NCBI GenBank assembly: GCA_021773355.1
Contig: JAJFKE010000023.1
Span: 186,001-250,000 of the forward strand
Origin: Gammaproteobacteria bacterium
GTDB lineage: Bacteria > Pseudomonadota > Gammaproteobacteria > Pseudomonadales > Pseudohongiellaceae
DNA: 64,000 nucleotides
Direction of reading: 5' to 3'
Shown: positions 31,313 to 41,091 of the stretch, piece after piece
Numbering within the stretch: the stretch's first letter is position 1
Layout of the letters: the number at the start of each line of letters is the position of its first letter
Position numbers and translations under genes: made by a program
Notes under the pieces: generated by a model
The model's input: only the letters and a program-made list of their open reading frames with translations
Database searches by the model: none
What the model was told of the DNA's origin: nothing

Positions 31313-32869
31313 ATGAATCGGATTAGGACAGGGTTAAGTTTCTTCGGTATTACTTTCTTGCTTTCTTGCAGCACTGCTCCAAGCGCAAAATTTCCGCTGG
31401 TCGAGGCCACCATTTCTCAGCTTCAGCAGGCCCTCAACAATGGCGTTGTTTCCTGCCGAGAAGTAGTTGAAGCCTATATCAAGAGAATTGAAACCTATGA
31501 CCAGGCATCTGGTATCAATGCAATTACTGCAATAAATCCAAATTCGTTGAGAACAGCAGAGCAAATAGATAACGCAATACAAAACGGTGAGATCTTGCCG
31601 GAATTATTTTGCACACCTCTGCTAATAAAAGATAATTTTGATACCCATGATATGGTAACTTCAGGTGGTTCAATCGTTCTAAAGAATAACTATCCGCCAG
31701 ATGATGCTTTCATGGTTCGAAGACTTCGGGAGGCGGGTGCCATTGTATTGGCGAAAACAAATATGGCCGAATGGGCTTTCAGTCCCAGGGAAACCGTATC
31801 CTCATCCTATGGTCGAACTGCCAATGCTTATGACATCAATTATGTTCCGGCGGGCTCATCGGGCGGTACTGCCTCCGGCGTTGCCGCAAACTTAGCTATT
31901 GCCGGCATGGGTAGTGATACCGGTAATTCGATTCGCGGCCCTTCCTCTCACCTGGCATTGTTCGGGATTCGCTCAACCATAGGCTTAACCAGCCGAGACG
32001 GTGTTATTCCACTTATCTTCGACCGTGATATTGCAGGGCCAATGACGCGAACAGTGGAAGATGGCGCCAGGCTATTCAATGTAGTGGCGGGATATGACCC
32101 TAACGATCCATTGACGGTACCAAATAAACGAGAAGCGAATTATCTGAATTTTTTGAACAGCGATGGCTTATCCGGAAAACGCATTGGAGTGCTTAGAGCT
32201 CTAGTTTACAAGGAAGATGCAGATTCGGAAATTACTTTACTGTTTGAACAAGCACTACAAGACATGGAATCGGCTGGCGCAATGATAATCGAGTCGGTAA
32301 GCATTCCACGCTTCGCCGATCTTGAAACGGAAATACAATCCTGCAACAGTTTCAGATACGACGTCGGGCAGTATTTTAAATCACTCAATTCTCCTCCAAT
32401 TCTAGATGTAAAGGACTTGTTGAATTCGGAGAAATTTGTCCCATCATCCAAGAGTGGCCTGGAATCTTTCTCCGAATATCCATTAGAACTTAGTCCTGAG
32501 AATCGAGAACAAGCTTGCCTTATCTGGCCACGTCATTCATTGAGAAACGAGCTGTTGGCAAATACAATCTCAACCATGGATGCATCAAATCTGGATGCCC
32601 TAGTATTTCCAACTTGGTCAAATCCTCCGGCACATATCGACAAAGCCAGCAGCGAATATAGAGGGGATAATAGTCAGTTTTTGCCTCCATCGGCAGGGCT
32701 TCCTGCAGTCACGGTTCCCATGGGCTTTTGGCAAGGAAGGCTGCCCGCCGGGATACAGATCACGGGCCGACCCTATTCCGAGGGAATCCTGATAGAAATA
32801 GCATATGCCTATGAGCAGTTGACGAAGCATAGAAAACCACCCGACGGGTTTGATGAATTACCGCAGTAG
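31313..32869 (+). CDS. Amidase-family lipoprotein
   Basis: Lipobox FLLSC; amidase signature GSSGGTASGVAANLAIAGMGSDTGNSIRGPSS. Confidence 0.92.
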   Translation: MNRIRTGLSFFGITFLLSCSTAPSAKFPLVEATISQLQQALNNGVVSCREVVEAYIKRIETYDQASGINAITAINPNSLRTAEQIDNAIQNGEILPELFCTPLLIKDNFDTHDMVTSGGSIVLKNNYPPDDAFMVRRLREAGAIVLAKTNMAEWAFSPRETVSSSYGRTANAYDINYVPAGSSGGTASGVAANLAIAGMGSDTGNSIRGPSSHLALFGIRSTIGLTSRDGVIPLIFDRDIAGPMTRTVEDGARLFNVVAGYDPNDPLTVPNKREANYLNFLNSDGLSGKRIGVLRALVYKEDADSEITLLFEQALQDMESAGAMIIESVSIPRFADLETEIQSCNSFRYDVGQYFKSLNSPPILDVKDLLNSEKFVPSSKSGLESFSEYPLELSPENREQACLIWPRHSLRNELLANTISTMDASNLDALVFPTWSNPPAHIDKASSEYRGDNSQFLPPSAGLPAVTVPMGFWQGRLPAGIQITGRPYSEGILIEIAYAYEQLTKHRKPPDGFDELPQ

Positions 32870-33217
32870 GCCGGAATCTCAGGAACAGCAATTCTTAATA
32901 CTTCTGAATGATGTACCTGAAGATCAGGATTGTGTAGCACTATCTGCGCTAGCTATTTGAGGTAGATCAGCAATAAATGCCGGTCCGATCCGAAACCTCC
33001 AACTACAGGAATTTCTGGTGCATGACAGAACTGATTAAAAACAATGCGCTACAATGGCGTTTTAACCGGATCCTCGTGTGGACCCGGCCTGCGAGACAAT
33101 ACTAATAGGTTTACCGAGGATAGAATTGCATCTGTGTCAATTCCTTCAGCTGTTTGTACTACTCAATCAGAACTATCAAAACCTGATTTGAGAATTGAAT
33201 GACCTACTTTCCTTTCA

Positions 33218-33231
33218 TTGACATATGTCAA
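33218..33231. promoter_or_regulatory. FNR-like dyad TTGAC-ATAT-GTCAA
   Basis: Perfect palindrome, 76 nt upstream of ATG 33308. Confidence 0.55.
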
Positions 33232-33307
33232 CTTGGCTCGTTCAGGAACCAATAACATTTACAGGTATTTGTCACAAGGCAAGAGCAGGTTTGTCGAGGA
33301 TAGCTTG

Positions 33308-33820
33308 ATGCAAGATAATTACTTAAGATCACAAAAAATATTACATTGGCTACTGGCAGTCCTGATCCTGTTCTGGCTTTTTGTAAGTGGAGAATTCGCA
33401 GCCGAAGCCGAAGGCTCAGATAAAACTTTCATTCTTTCCATTCACTCGGGTGGCGCCCTGGTGATACTGGCGTTGATGCTCTTTCGTTACAGTTTACGTA
33501 GACGTCATCCGGTGATAACTGCTGCGTACCTGAAACCATGGGAAGCCACTTGGAGCAGAAGGATTCATCTATCTTTTTACCTGTTGCTATGTTTGATGGT
33601 TGCCAGCGGAATTTTGCAGGCAGTGTTTTTCGATCAGGAGGTACGAGTCGCGGGACTGTTTAATATTAGCCTGAGCCCCAACGAGCCTTTACACGAAATC
33701 TTTCATGAAGCACATGAGTTAATTTCACTCGTATTCAAAGTATTGATAATCTTGCATGTACTGGCTGCCCTCAAACATCAATTTATCGATAAGCAATCCT
33801 TCATAAGGAGAATGTGGTAA
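33308..33820 (+). CDS. Cytochrome b561-like membrane protein
   Basis: YLRSQKILHWLLAVLILFWLF, conserved His; ATG 33308 preferred over TTG 33218. Confidence 0.88.
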   Translation: MQDNYLRSQKILHWLLAVLILFWLFVSGEFAAEAEGSDKTFILSIHSGGALVILALMLFRYSLRRRHPVITAAYLKPWEATWSRRIHLSFYLLLCLMVASGILQAVFFDQEVRVAGLFNISLSPNEPLHEIFHEAHELISLVFKVLIILHVLAALKHQFIDKQSFIRRMW

Positions 33821-35364
33821 TGCCAGTGCGATTCAAGCGCCGAAAATTTATTCAGTTAGTTGGTGCAGGCGCGTTCGGGTCCGCATTTTCGCAGTTCGCT
33901 TTTGGACAAACCCCCTATAATGAGTTGAAAATACCGCCACTGTTAGTGGGCGAGAATACGACGGGTGTTGAAAAATACGCTCTCAAGGTTCAATCCGGCG
34001 AATCAAGGTTTCTGTCAGGTTTGACGACTCCTACGATCGGAGTAAATGGCAACTATCTGGGACCAACAGTGCGCTTTGCCCAAGGCTCTAATGTTGCTGT
34101 AAATATCGATAACTCTCTTGATGAAGTCACAACCCTTCACTGGCATGGCTTGCATGTACCAGCGAACGTAGATGGAGGACCTGCTCAGGAAATTGCAAGT
34201 GGAACCCAAAGACAAGTTGCTTTTAATATAATGCAAAAAGCGGGTACTTTTTGGTATCACTCTCATCGACTGAATAAAACGGGAGAGCAGGTTTACCATG
34301 GTATGGCCGGCATGGTTATCATCGATGATCAGGAATCCAGTGCACTCGAATTACCCGCAACTTACGGGGTCGACGATATACCCCTGATCGTTCAGGATCG
34401 GCGCTTCAATAGCGACGGCACGTTCCGCTACATTTCTATGCACCGTGACGTGATGACCGGTGTGTTTGGCGATACGGTATTGGTGAATGGCACGGTGTCC
34501 CCTATTTTTTCTCCGACAACTACGCTAGTTAGATTTCGTTTATTAAATGCAGCAAATGCGCGGACTTTTAATTTTGCCTTCGATGATCAACGCAGTTTTC
34601 ATGTAATTGCCAGCGACGGTGGTCTTCTGGGACAAGGGGTAAAACTTCGCAACTTGGAGCTTGCGCCATCGGAGAGAGCCGAGATACTAGTCGATTTCAG
34701 TGACGGCGAGCCGGCAAACCTTTTGTCTTTGCCTATCGCCGCTAATTCGCCCTTCGCTCCCCAGGGCATGATGCGCAACATGCATCCTCTGGATACCGAC
34801 GCCATGCAGATTCTTGCCGTGGTACCGCAATCAGATCTTTCGCGGTCGACAGACATACCAGCGGCTCTCAGTGAAATTCATCGCCTGTCGCCCCAGCAAG
34901 CTGATCGTGTGCGCGACTTCGTATTGTCCATGCCAATGGGCATGGGAATGCGGATGCGTGGTAATCAGAGCGCGGGAAGTAGGAACAGCGGCCGCGGGCG
35001 GTCGGGCATGATGGGAAACATGGGATCAGAGTTTTTGATCAATGGTCGCGCCATGGACATGGCGCGCATCGACGAGCGCGTGCCGGTAGGAAGTACAGAA
35101 ATTTGGCGAATCCGCAACGACTCGATGATGACCCATCCTTTTCACTTGCATCATGGACAGTTTCAAATCCTCGATCGCGACGGCATTGCTCCGGCGGCAC
35201 ATGAGTTGGGCTATAAAGACACAGTACGGGTAGCACCTGGGTCCACCGTGCGTTTCATAATGAAATTCGAAAATTTCCCTGATGCCAACACTACCTATAT
35301 GTACCACTGCCACATCCTGGAACACGAAGATAACGGCATGATGGGACAGTTTACAGTTGAGTAG
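33814..35364 (+). CDS. Multicopper oxidase, Tat-like signal, Met-rich segment
   Basis: TLHWHGLHVP, TFWYHSHR, HPFHLHHGQF, YHCHILEHEDNGMM; MPMGMGMRMRG...MMGNMG. Confidence 0.95.
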   Translation: MVMPVRFKRRKFIQLVGAGAFGSAFSQFAFGQTPYNELKIPPLLVGENTTGVEKYALKVQSGESRFLSGLTTPTIGVNGNYLGPTVRFAQGSNVAVNIDNSLDEVTTLHWHGLHVPANVDGGPAQEIASGTQRQVAFNIMQKAGTFWYHSHRLNKTGEQVYHGMAGMVIIDDQESSALELPATYGVDDIPLIVQDRRFNSDGTFRYISMHRDVMTGVFGDTVLVNGTVSPIFSPTTTLVRFRLLNAANARTFNFAFDDQRSFHVIASDGGLLGQGVKLRNLELAPSERAEILVDFSDGEPANLLSLPIAANSPFAPQGMMRNMHPLDTDAMQILAVVPQSDLSRSTDIPAALSEIHRLSPQQADRVRDFVLSMPMGMGMRMRGNQSAGSRNSGRGRSGMMGNMGSEFLINGRAMDMARIDERVPVGSTEIWRIRNDSMMTHPFHLHHGQFQILDRDGIAPAAHELGYKDTVRVAPGSTVRFIMKFENFPDANTTYMYHCHILEHEDNGMMGQFTVE

Positions 35365-35442
35365 TTGTCGCTTCCAGTGCCGACGGTAATTTGGGAGTAA
35401 TCTCAGTTTAAAATCTATCCCTTTATCGTTAATCGAACTAAC

Positions 35443-35742
35443 TCAGGCGCAATACAGCCCGTGCAATACTTCGATGATGGCTTCCGTCTCGCGACTGCTG
35501 AGGGAATAGTAAATGGTCTGCTGGTCGCGCCGGGTTTCCACCAGTTCCAGCTCGCGCAGTTTGGCCAGATGTTGAGACAGGGCCGACTGGCTAAGCTCAA
35601 CCGTCGCCGCCAGTTCACCCACCGACATCTCCCCTTCCTGTAGGTAGCACAGGATGGCCAGGCGCTTAGGGTTGCTCAACAACTTCAGCATATCAGCCGC
35701 CTGCAGTAGAGAATTTAGATCCTTTTTCTTGACCATAATCAA
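35443..35742 (-). CDS. ArsR-family regulator, BigR/SqrR/YgaV-like two-Cys
   Basis: HTH VGELAATVELSQSALSQHLAKLRELELVETRR; Cys32 and Cys98, 66 residues apart. Confidence 0.9.
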   Translation of the reverse strand: MIMVKKKDLNSLLQAADMLKLLSNPKRLAILCYLQEGEMSVGELAATVELSQSALSQHLAKLRELELVETRRDQQTIYYSLSSRETEAIIEVLHGLYCA

Positions 35743-35780
35743 TTTCTCTTGAAGGGCTTGAAATTATAGTTTGACTTTCT

Positions 35781-35820
35781 ATATTAGTAAACACTAATAT
35801 TCATAAAATCTAATTTAGAT
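35781..35820. promoter_or_regulatory. Candidate ArsR operator: ATATTAGT-aaac-ACTAATAT plus ATCTAA-t-TTAGAT
   Basis: Two AT-rich palindromes (35781-35800; 35808-35820) in the 90-nt divergent region between arsR and DUF2892. Confidence 0.6.
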
Positions 35821-35832
35821 GTTGCTAATATA

Positions 35833-36048
35833 ATGGAGTTCGTGATGAATATTGATCGATTCGTGTTTGCCTTCGCCGGCACTGTGATTCTACTGAGCTT
35901 GGCTCTGGGACTGTTAGTGAGCCAGTGGTGGTTCCTGCTGACAGGTTTCGTCGGCCTCAACATGTTGCAGGCCGCCTTCACCAGAGTTTGCCCGTTGGCG
36001 ATAATTCTGAGCAAGTCTGGCGTCAAGCCAGGCCAGGCTTTTAGCTAA
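35833..36048 (+). CDS. DUF2892 (YgaP-like transmembrane) protein
   Basis: MNIDRFVFAFAGTVILLSLALGL...GLNMLQAAFTRVCPLAIIL. Confidence 0.85.
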   Translation: MEFVMNIDRFVFAFAGTVILLSLALGLLVSQWWFLLTGFVGLNMLQAAFTRVCPLAIILSKSGVKPGQAFS

Positions 36049-36095
36049 ACCTGTAACCAGTTTTCTACCTAAATACAGCTTAAGCGGAGTAAGCC

Positions 36096-38735
36096 ATGCT
36101 TCATCTGTCAGAACGTGCGGCGGACAAACCTAAGGCCTTCATGTGGGGGGCCTCCTTACTGAGTCTGCTGGTGATCGCTCTGGTTGTTATACCGGTGCTG
36201 CGCCCGCAGGCACTGCCTTTCCTGCAGCCTTTGCAGATCGACACCGATCCGGAGAATATGCTGGATACCGAAGAGCCGGTGCGGAAGCTGCACAATGCCA
36301 TGCGAGAGGAGTTCACCCTCAACGACATCGTTGTGGTGGGGGTGGTCAACAACGAGCATCCCCAGGGTGTTTTCAACGTGCAGTCCCTCAACAACATTTA
36401 TGAACTGACCACCTTCGCGCAGTCACTGCAGTGGGAGGAAGACGGAGAAAACGTCGGTGTGGTTGCGATAGACATGATCGCTCCCTCGACGGTCGACAGC
36501 ATTCAGCAGGCCGGCCTCGGCACGGTGCGCTTCGAATGGCTGATGGCATCACCGCCTACCACCGAGACAGAAGCACTGGCCATTGCCGAACAGGCACAGC
36601 GCCTGCCCTTCCTGGAAGGCACATTGATTTCCGAAGATCGCCGCGCCGTGGCGTTATACATCCCCATCACCTCCAAGAATGTCAGCTACCAGGTAGCCAC
36701 CGAGTTGAAGCGGAAGGTGGCGGAATTTTCCGGCGACGACCAATTCCATATCACCGGCCTGCCAGTAGCCCAGGACCAGTTCGGAGTGGAGATGTTCGTG
36801 CAGATGGCAATTTCGGCGCCACTGGCCATGCTGCTGATCCTGGCATTAATGTGGCTGTTCTTCCGCCATCTGAACCTGGTGATCTCGCCGATGGTGGTGG
36901 CGCTTTTCTCGGTGACCCTTACCATGGGACTGTTGATCATCACCGGTAACACCGTGCACATCATGAGTTCGATGATTCCCATATTCATCATGCCGATAGC
37001 CGTGCTGGACGCGGTGCACATCCTGTCGGACTTCTTCGACCGCTACCCGGAGACCCGGGACCGCCGCAAAACCATCACCTTGGTCATGGAAGAACTATCG
37101 CGGCCCATGTTGTTTACCACGTTAACGACCAGCGTCGGCTTCGGCTCCCTCGCCCTGACCCCGATTCCACCGGTGCAGGTGTTCGGCCTGTTCGTCGGCC
37201 TCGGCGTGATACTGGCCTGGCTGCTCACCATTACCCTGATTCCAGCCTACATCATGCTGATGTCGGAGGAATCCCTGCAGGGCTTCGGCCTGGCCAGCAG
37301 CGAAGCCGGCATCAAGTCCCATCCGTCATTGCTGACTCGACTGTTGCATGGAGTCGGTCAATTCACCGCGAACCAGGGCAAGCTGATTCTGTCGGTAACC
37401 CTGCTGCTGGGGCTGGGTGCCTGGTACGGCATTACCAAAATCCAGATTAACGACAACCCGGTGAAATGGTTTAACGAGAATCATGAGATACGGGTGGCCG
37501 ACCGCGCCCTCAACGAACGCTTCGCCGGCACCTATATGGCCTACCTGGCGCTACAGCCGGAGTCTGCTGAGTTCAACCTTGCTGACTATGTGGCGGATCT
37601 ACAGACTCGCGTTGACGCACTGTCACCTGGGGTCGCCAGTCAAATCAGTGCTTTGCTTACTGACGCGTCCGCGACGCCAAACGACAAGGCGAACCTGATC
37701 GAAGCTCTGCGAGAAGCTGCCTTCGAGCGTCAGGATGCTACCGAGACAGACGCTGATTGGGACGCCTGGGACGAGGCAATCCTGATGTTGGACAACGAAC
37801 TACTCGCCGGCGAGGTGTTCAAGCGCCCGGACGTACTGCATTACATCGAACGCCTGCAGCAGCACCTGCTGGATACGGCACTGGTGGGCAAGAGTAACGC
37901 GCTGCCGGATATCATCAAGACCGTACACCGGGAACTGTTGCTGGGCGAGGCGGAAGAATTTCGTATTCCCGACAGTCAGGCCGCCGTGGCCCAGACCCTA
38001 ATCACCTACGAGAGTAGCCATCGGCCCCAGGATCTGTGGCACTTCGTGACACCGGACTACCGCAAAACCAATCTTTGGATACAACTGAAGAGTGGCGACA
38101 ACATCGACATGAACGCGCTGGTGGATTCGGTGAATAACTGGCTAGCCGACAATCCGGCACCGGTGGAACTGCGCCATGACTGGTTCGGCCTCACCTACAT
38201 TAACGTAATCTGGCAGCAGAAAATGGTGTCCGGCATGCTCAATGCATTCCTCGGCAGCTTCGTCATCGTGTTGGCGCTGATGTCCCTGTTGTTCCGATCC
38301 TTCTGGTGGGGCCTGCTCAGCATGATCCCGCTCACCATGACCATAGCCGTAACCTACGGCATTATTGGACTGATAGGTAAAGATTACGATATGCCGGTGG
38401 CGGTGTTGTCATCACTGAGCCTCGGCCTGGCGGTTGACTATGCCATTCACTTTCTGGCCCGCGCGCGCGAGTTGCGCGGTCGCTATGCCAGCTGGCAGGA
38501 AACCCTCTGTGCCGTATTCGAGGAACCAGCCCGCGCCATCACGCGCAACATCGTGGTGATCGGCTGCGGCTTCTTACCATTGTTGGCGGCACCACTGGTA
38601 CCTTATAAAACGGTTGGCATGTTCATCTCCACCATACTGTTACTGGCTGGCGCAGCAACCCTGCTGATCCTGCCAGCCCTGATGACCCTGTTTCAACACC
38701 GGCTGTTCCCCGAGCCTGAGGAGGTAAAAGCATGA
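36096..38735 (+). CDS. RND-superfamily (MMPL-like) exporter
   Basis: 879 aa; two repeated TM bundles (IMPIAVLDAVHILSDFFDRY; LSLGLAVDYAIHFLARARE). Confidence 0.92.
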   Translation: MLHLSERAADKPKAFMWGASLLSLLVIALVVIPVLRPQALPFLQPLQIDTDPENMLDTEEPVRKLHNAMREEFTLNDIVVVGVVNNEHPQGVFNVQSLNNIYELTTFAQSLQWEEDGENVGVVAIDMIAPSTVDSIQQAGLGTVRFEWLMASPPTTETEALAIAEQAQRLPFLEGTLISEDRRAVALYIPITSKNVSYQVATELKRKVAEFSGDDQFHITGLPVAQDQFGVEMFVQMAISAPLAMLLILALMWLFFRHLNLVISPMVVALFSVTLTMGLLIITGNTVHIMSSMIPIFIMPIAVLDAVHILSDFFDRYPETRDRRKTITLVMEELSRPMLFTTLTTSVGFGSLALTPIPPVQVFGLFVGLGVILAWLLTITLIPAYIMLMSEESLQGFGLASSEAGIKSHPSLLTRLLHGVGQFTANQGKLILSVTLLLGLGAWYGITKIQINDNPVKWFNENHEIRVADRALNERFAGTYMAYLALQPESAEFNLADYVADLQTRVDALSPGVASQISALLTDASATPNDKANLIEALREAAFERQDATETDADWDAWDEAILMLDNELLAGEVFKRPDVLHYIERLQQHLLDTALVGKSNALPDIIKTVHRELLLGEAEEFRIPDSQAAVAQTLITYESSHRPQDLWHFVTPDYRKTNLWIQLKSGDNIDMNALVDSVNNWLADNPAPVELRHDWFGLTYINVIWQQKMVSGMLNAFLGSFVIVLALMSLLFRSFWWGLLSMIPLTMTIAVTYGIIGLIGKDYDMPVAVLSSLSLGLAVDYAIHFLARARELRGRYASWQETLCAVFEEPARAITRNIVVIGCGFLPLLAAPLVPYKTVGMFISTILLLAGAATLLILPALMTLFQHRLFPEPEEVKA

Positions 38736-39514
38736 AGAAATTGCTGTTAGTAATCGCAGGTCTGGTGTCGTTGCAAACCGCCGCAGCCATCGAGGTAGAC
38801 GAGGTTGTGGCGAAGGCGAACCACGCCGCCTATTACCAGGGCAAGGATGGCAAGGCCCGGGTGCAGATGACCATCGTCGACGCCCAGGGTCGTGAACGCA
38901 GCCGCAACTTCACCATACTGCGGCTGGACGTCCAGGACGAGGTAGACGGCGCGCAGAAGATGTATGTCTATTTCAACCGCCCCGCCGACGTCAACAAGAC
39001 CGCGTTCATGGTGTGGAAGAAGTTGGAAGGTGACGACGACCGCTGGCTGTACCTGCCGGCACTGGATTTGGTGAAGCGTATCGCCTCCAGTGACGAGCGT
39101 ACCAGTTTCGTCGGCTCCCACTTCTTCTACGAAGACGTCTCCGGCCGGGTGCCCACCGAGGACAGGCACGTGCTGGTGGAAGAAACCGACAATTACTACG
39201 TCGTGGAGAGTACGCCCCTGAACGCCGATCAGGTTGAATTCGCCACCTACAAGAACTGGATTCACAAGCAGACGTTTCTGCCGGTGCGCACCGAGTTCTA
39301 CAACGACAACGGCCAGGCCTACCGAACCTACGAGGCACTCAAGGTGGAGGATATTGGCGGCTACCAGACCGTCACCGAGTCCCGCATGAGCGATAGCCGC
39401 ATCGGTGGACACACGACCATGGGCTACAGCGATGTGCAGTACGACATGGATCTGGCGGAAGACCTGTTCACCGAGCGCTACCTGCGCAACCCGCCACGGC
39501 GTTACCTGCGGTAA
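38732..39514 (+). CDS. Outer membrane lipoprotein-sorting (LolA-like) protein
   Basis: Signal peptide; 4-nt overlap with RND gene; DDRWLYLPALDLVKRIASSDERTSFVGSHFFYEDVSGR. Confidence 0.9.
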   Translation: MKKLLLVIAGLVSLQTAAAIEVDEVVAKANHAAYYQGKDGKARVQMTIVDAQGRERSRNFTILRLDVQDEVDGAQKMYVYFNRPADVNKTAFMVWKKLEGDDDRWLYLPALDLVKRIASSDERTSFVGSHFFYEDVSGRVPTEDRHVLVEETDNYYVVESTPLNADQVEFATYKNWIHKQTFLPVRTEFYNDNGQAYRTYEALKVEDIGGYQTVTESRMSDSRIGGHTTMGYSDVQYDMDLAEDLFTERYLRNPPRRYLR

Positions 39515-39549
39515 ACAGACAAGCAGTAAGTGAAGGGGCAAGAAAAGTA

Positions 39550-41013
39550 GTGAGAGAAGCAATGGGAGTCACGCGCGCTGCAATCCTGAGCAGTCTACTG
39601 GGCCTGCTGTTGAGCACTATGGCGCTAGCTCAGGACCCGCCGTTGCCGGCCGGGCTGGTAGCACCGGTGTCGAGCACAGCTGAAGAACCACAGTTACCTG
39701 CCGGCTTGTCTTCGGAACCAACCTTGCCATCCGGACTCGGTACAGTCAGTTCGATCTCATCACGATCTCCGGCTCGGGATGATGCGGCAGCTACATTTTT
39801 AGATTCGCTACCTTTCGATCTAACAGGTTTTATCGAGTCGCGCCTTGGCACCCGCCTCGATGACGACACGACCCAGAAAGACACGTCCATCGGTGAGGTG
39901 CGCCTGCAACTGCAAATAGAAAGCGACTGGGACTGGGCAAGGCTGGGCATTACCGCCGACCTGCTGTATGACCGCGTACCGGAGGAGCATAATCTGAAAT
40001 TCGACAGCGGCGGCGGCTGGCTCGACCTGCGCCAGGCCGCCCTGTTACTGCGACCGGCCGACAATGCCGACCTTGAAGTGGGCCGACAGATACTGACCTG
40101 GGGCACCGGCGACCTCATCTTCATCAATGACCTGTTCCCCAAGGATTGGAATGCCTTCTTCATAGGGCGCCAGGACGAATACTTAAAGGCTCCATCCGAC
40201 GCTGTCAAACTAGCGCTATTCAATAATGTGGCAAACCTCGACATCATCTATACGCCGCGTTTCAACAGCGATCGTTTCATCGACGGCCGCCGCCTGTCCT
40301 TCTTCAGCCCGATACAGGGCAGGATCGTGGGACGTGATTTTCCGGTCGATGTCGACAGCCGCAACCGCTGGTTGCGCGAAGACGAACTGGCCCTGCGCGC
40401 CTACCGCAATCTCGGCTCCTGGGAAGCCGCCCTGTATGCCTATGGCGGTTACTGGAAAAGCCCGGGTGGACAGGATCCGGTCACCGGTCTCGCTACCTTC
40501 CCAAACCTATACGCATTTGGTGCCAGCCTGCGTGGCCCGGTCGCCTCCGGAATTGCCACGGTGGAGACCGGTTACTATGACAGCCGCGATGACAGCAGCG
40601 GTGATAACCCTTTTATCAACAACTCCGAGTTCCGCTTCCTGGCCAGCTACGAACAGGAGTTGCTACCGCAACTTACCCTTGGCGTGCAGTACTATCTGGA
40701 GTGGTTGCAGGACTACGACAACTATCGCCGCAGTCTGCCACCGGGCTTCGCAGCACGCGACGAGAAACGGCATGTGTTCACTACCCGCCTGACTCGGCTG
40801 GCGATGAACCAGAACCTGACCCTGTCACTGTTTAACTATTACGGTCCATCGGATGAAGACGGCTACCTGCGCGTCAATGCCAACTACAAACTGTCAGACC
40901 AGTGGCAGATTGAAGGCGGCAGCAACCTGTTCTATGGCGACAGGCGGTACACCTTCTTCGGCCAGTTCGAGGACAACAACAATCTCTATGTCGGAATCCG
41001 TTTCGGCTTTTGA
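39550..41013 (+). CDS. DUF1302-like outer-membrane beta-barrel protein
   Basis: Signal peptide; porin-like pattern; LEVGRQILTWGTGDLIFINDLF...DWNAFFIGRQDEYLKAPSDAVKL. Confidence 0.82.
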   Translation: MREAMGVTRAAILSSLLGLLLSTMALAQDPPLPAGLVAPVSSTAEEPQLPAGLSSEPTLPSGLGTVSSISSRSPARDDAAATFLDSLPFDLTGFIESRLGTRLDDDTTQKDTSIGEVRLQLQIESDWDWARLGITADLLYDRVPEEHNLKFDSGGGWLDLRQAALLLRPADNADLEVGRQILTWGTGDLIFINDLFPKDWNAFFIGRQDEYLKAPSDAVKLALFNNVANLDIIYTPRFNSDRFIDGRRLSFFSPIQGRIVGRDFPVDVDSRNRWLREDELALRAYRNLGSWEAALYAYGGYWKSPGGQDPVTGLATFPNLYAFGASLRGPVASGIATVETGYYDSRDDSSGDNPFINNSEFRFLASYEQELLPQLTLGVQYYLEWLQDYDNYRRSLPPGFAARDEKRHVFTTRLTRLAMNQNLTLSLFNYYGPSDEDGYLRVNANYKLSDQWQIEGGSNLFYGDRRYTFFGQFEDNNNLYVGIRFGF

Positions 41014-41091
41014 TTTGTAATTATTATTACAGCAGTTTTCCACTAGCAAGGAGATAAATTGTGTTGACTCATTGTTCTAGAAAACTTTTAT

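Noticed and set aside
36431-36949. 172-aa plus-strand ORF inside the RND gene
   Set aside because: Low-complexity Arg/Gly/His-rich translation typical of an alternate frame of a GC-rich gene.
38747-39562. 271-aa minus-strand ORF opposite the LolA-like gene
   Set aside because: Shadow ORF in GC-rich coding DNA; sense strand encodes a coherent family protein with signal peptide and operon overlap.
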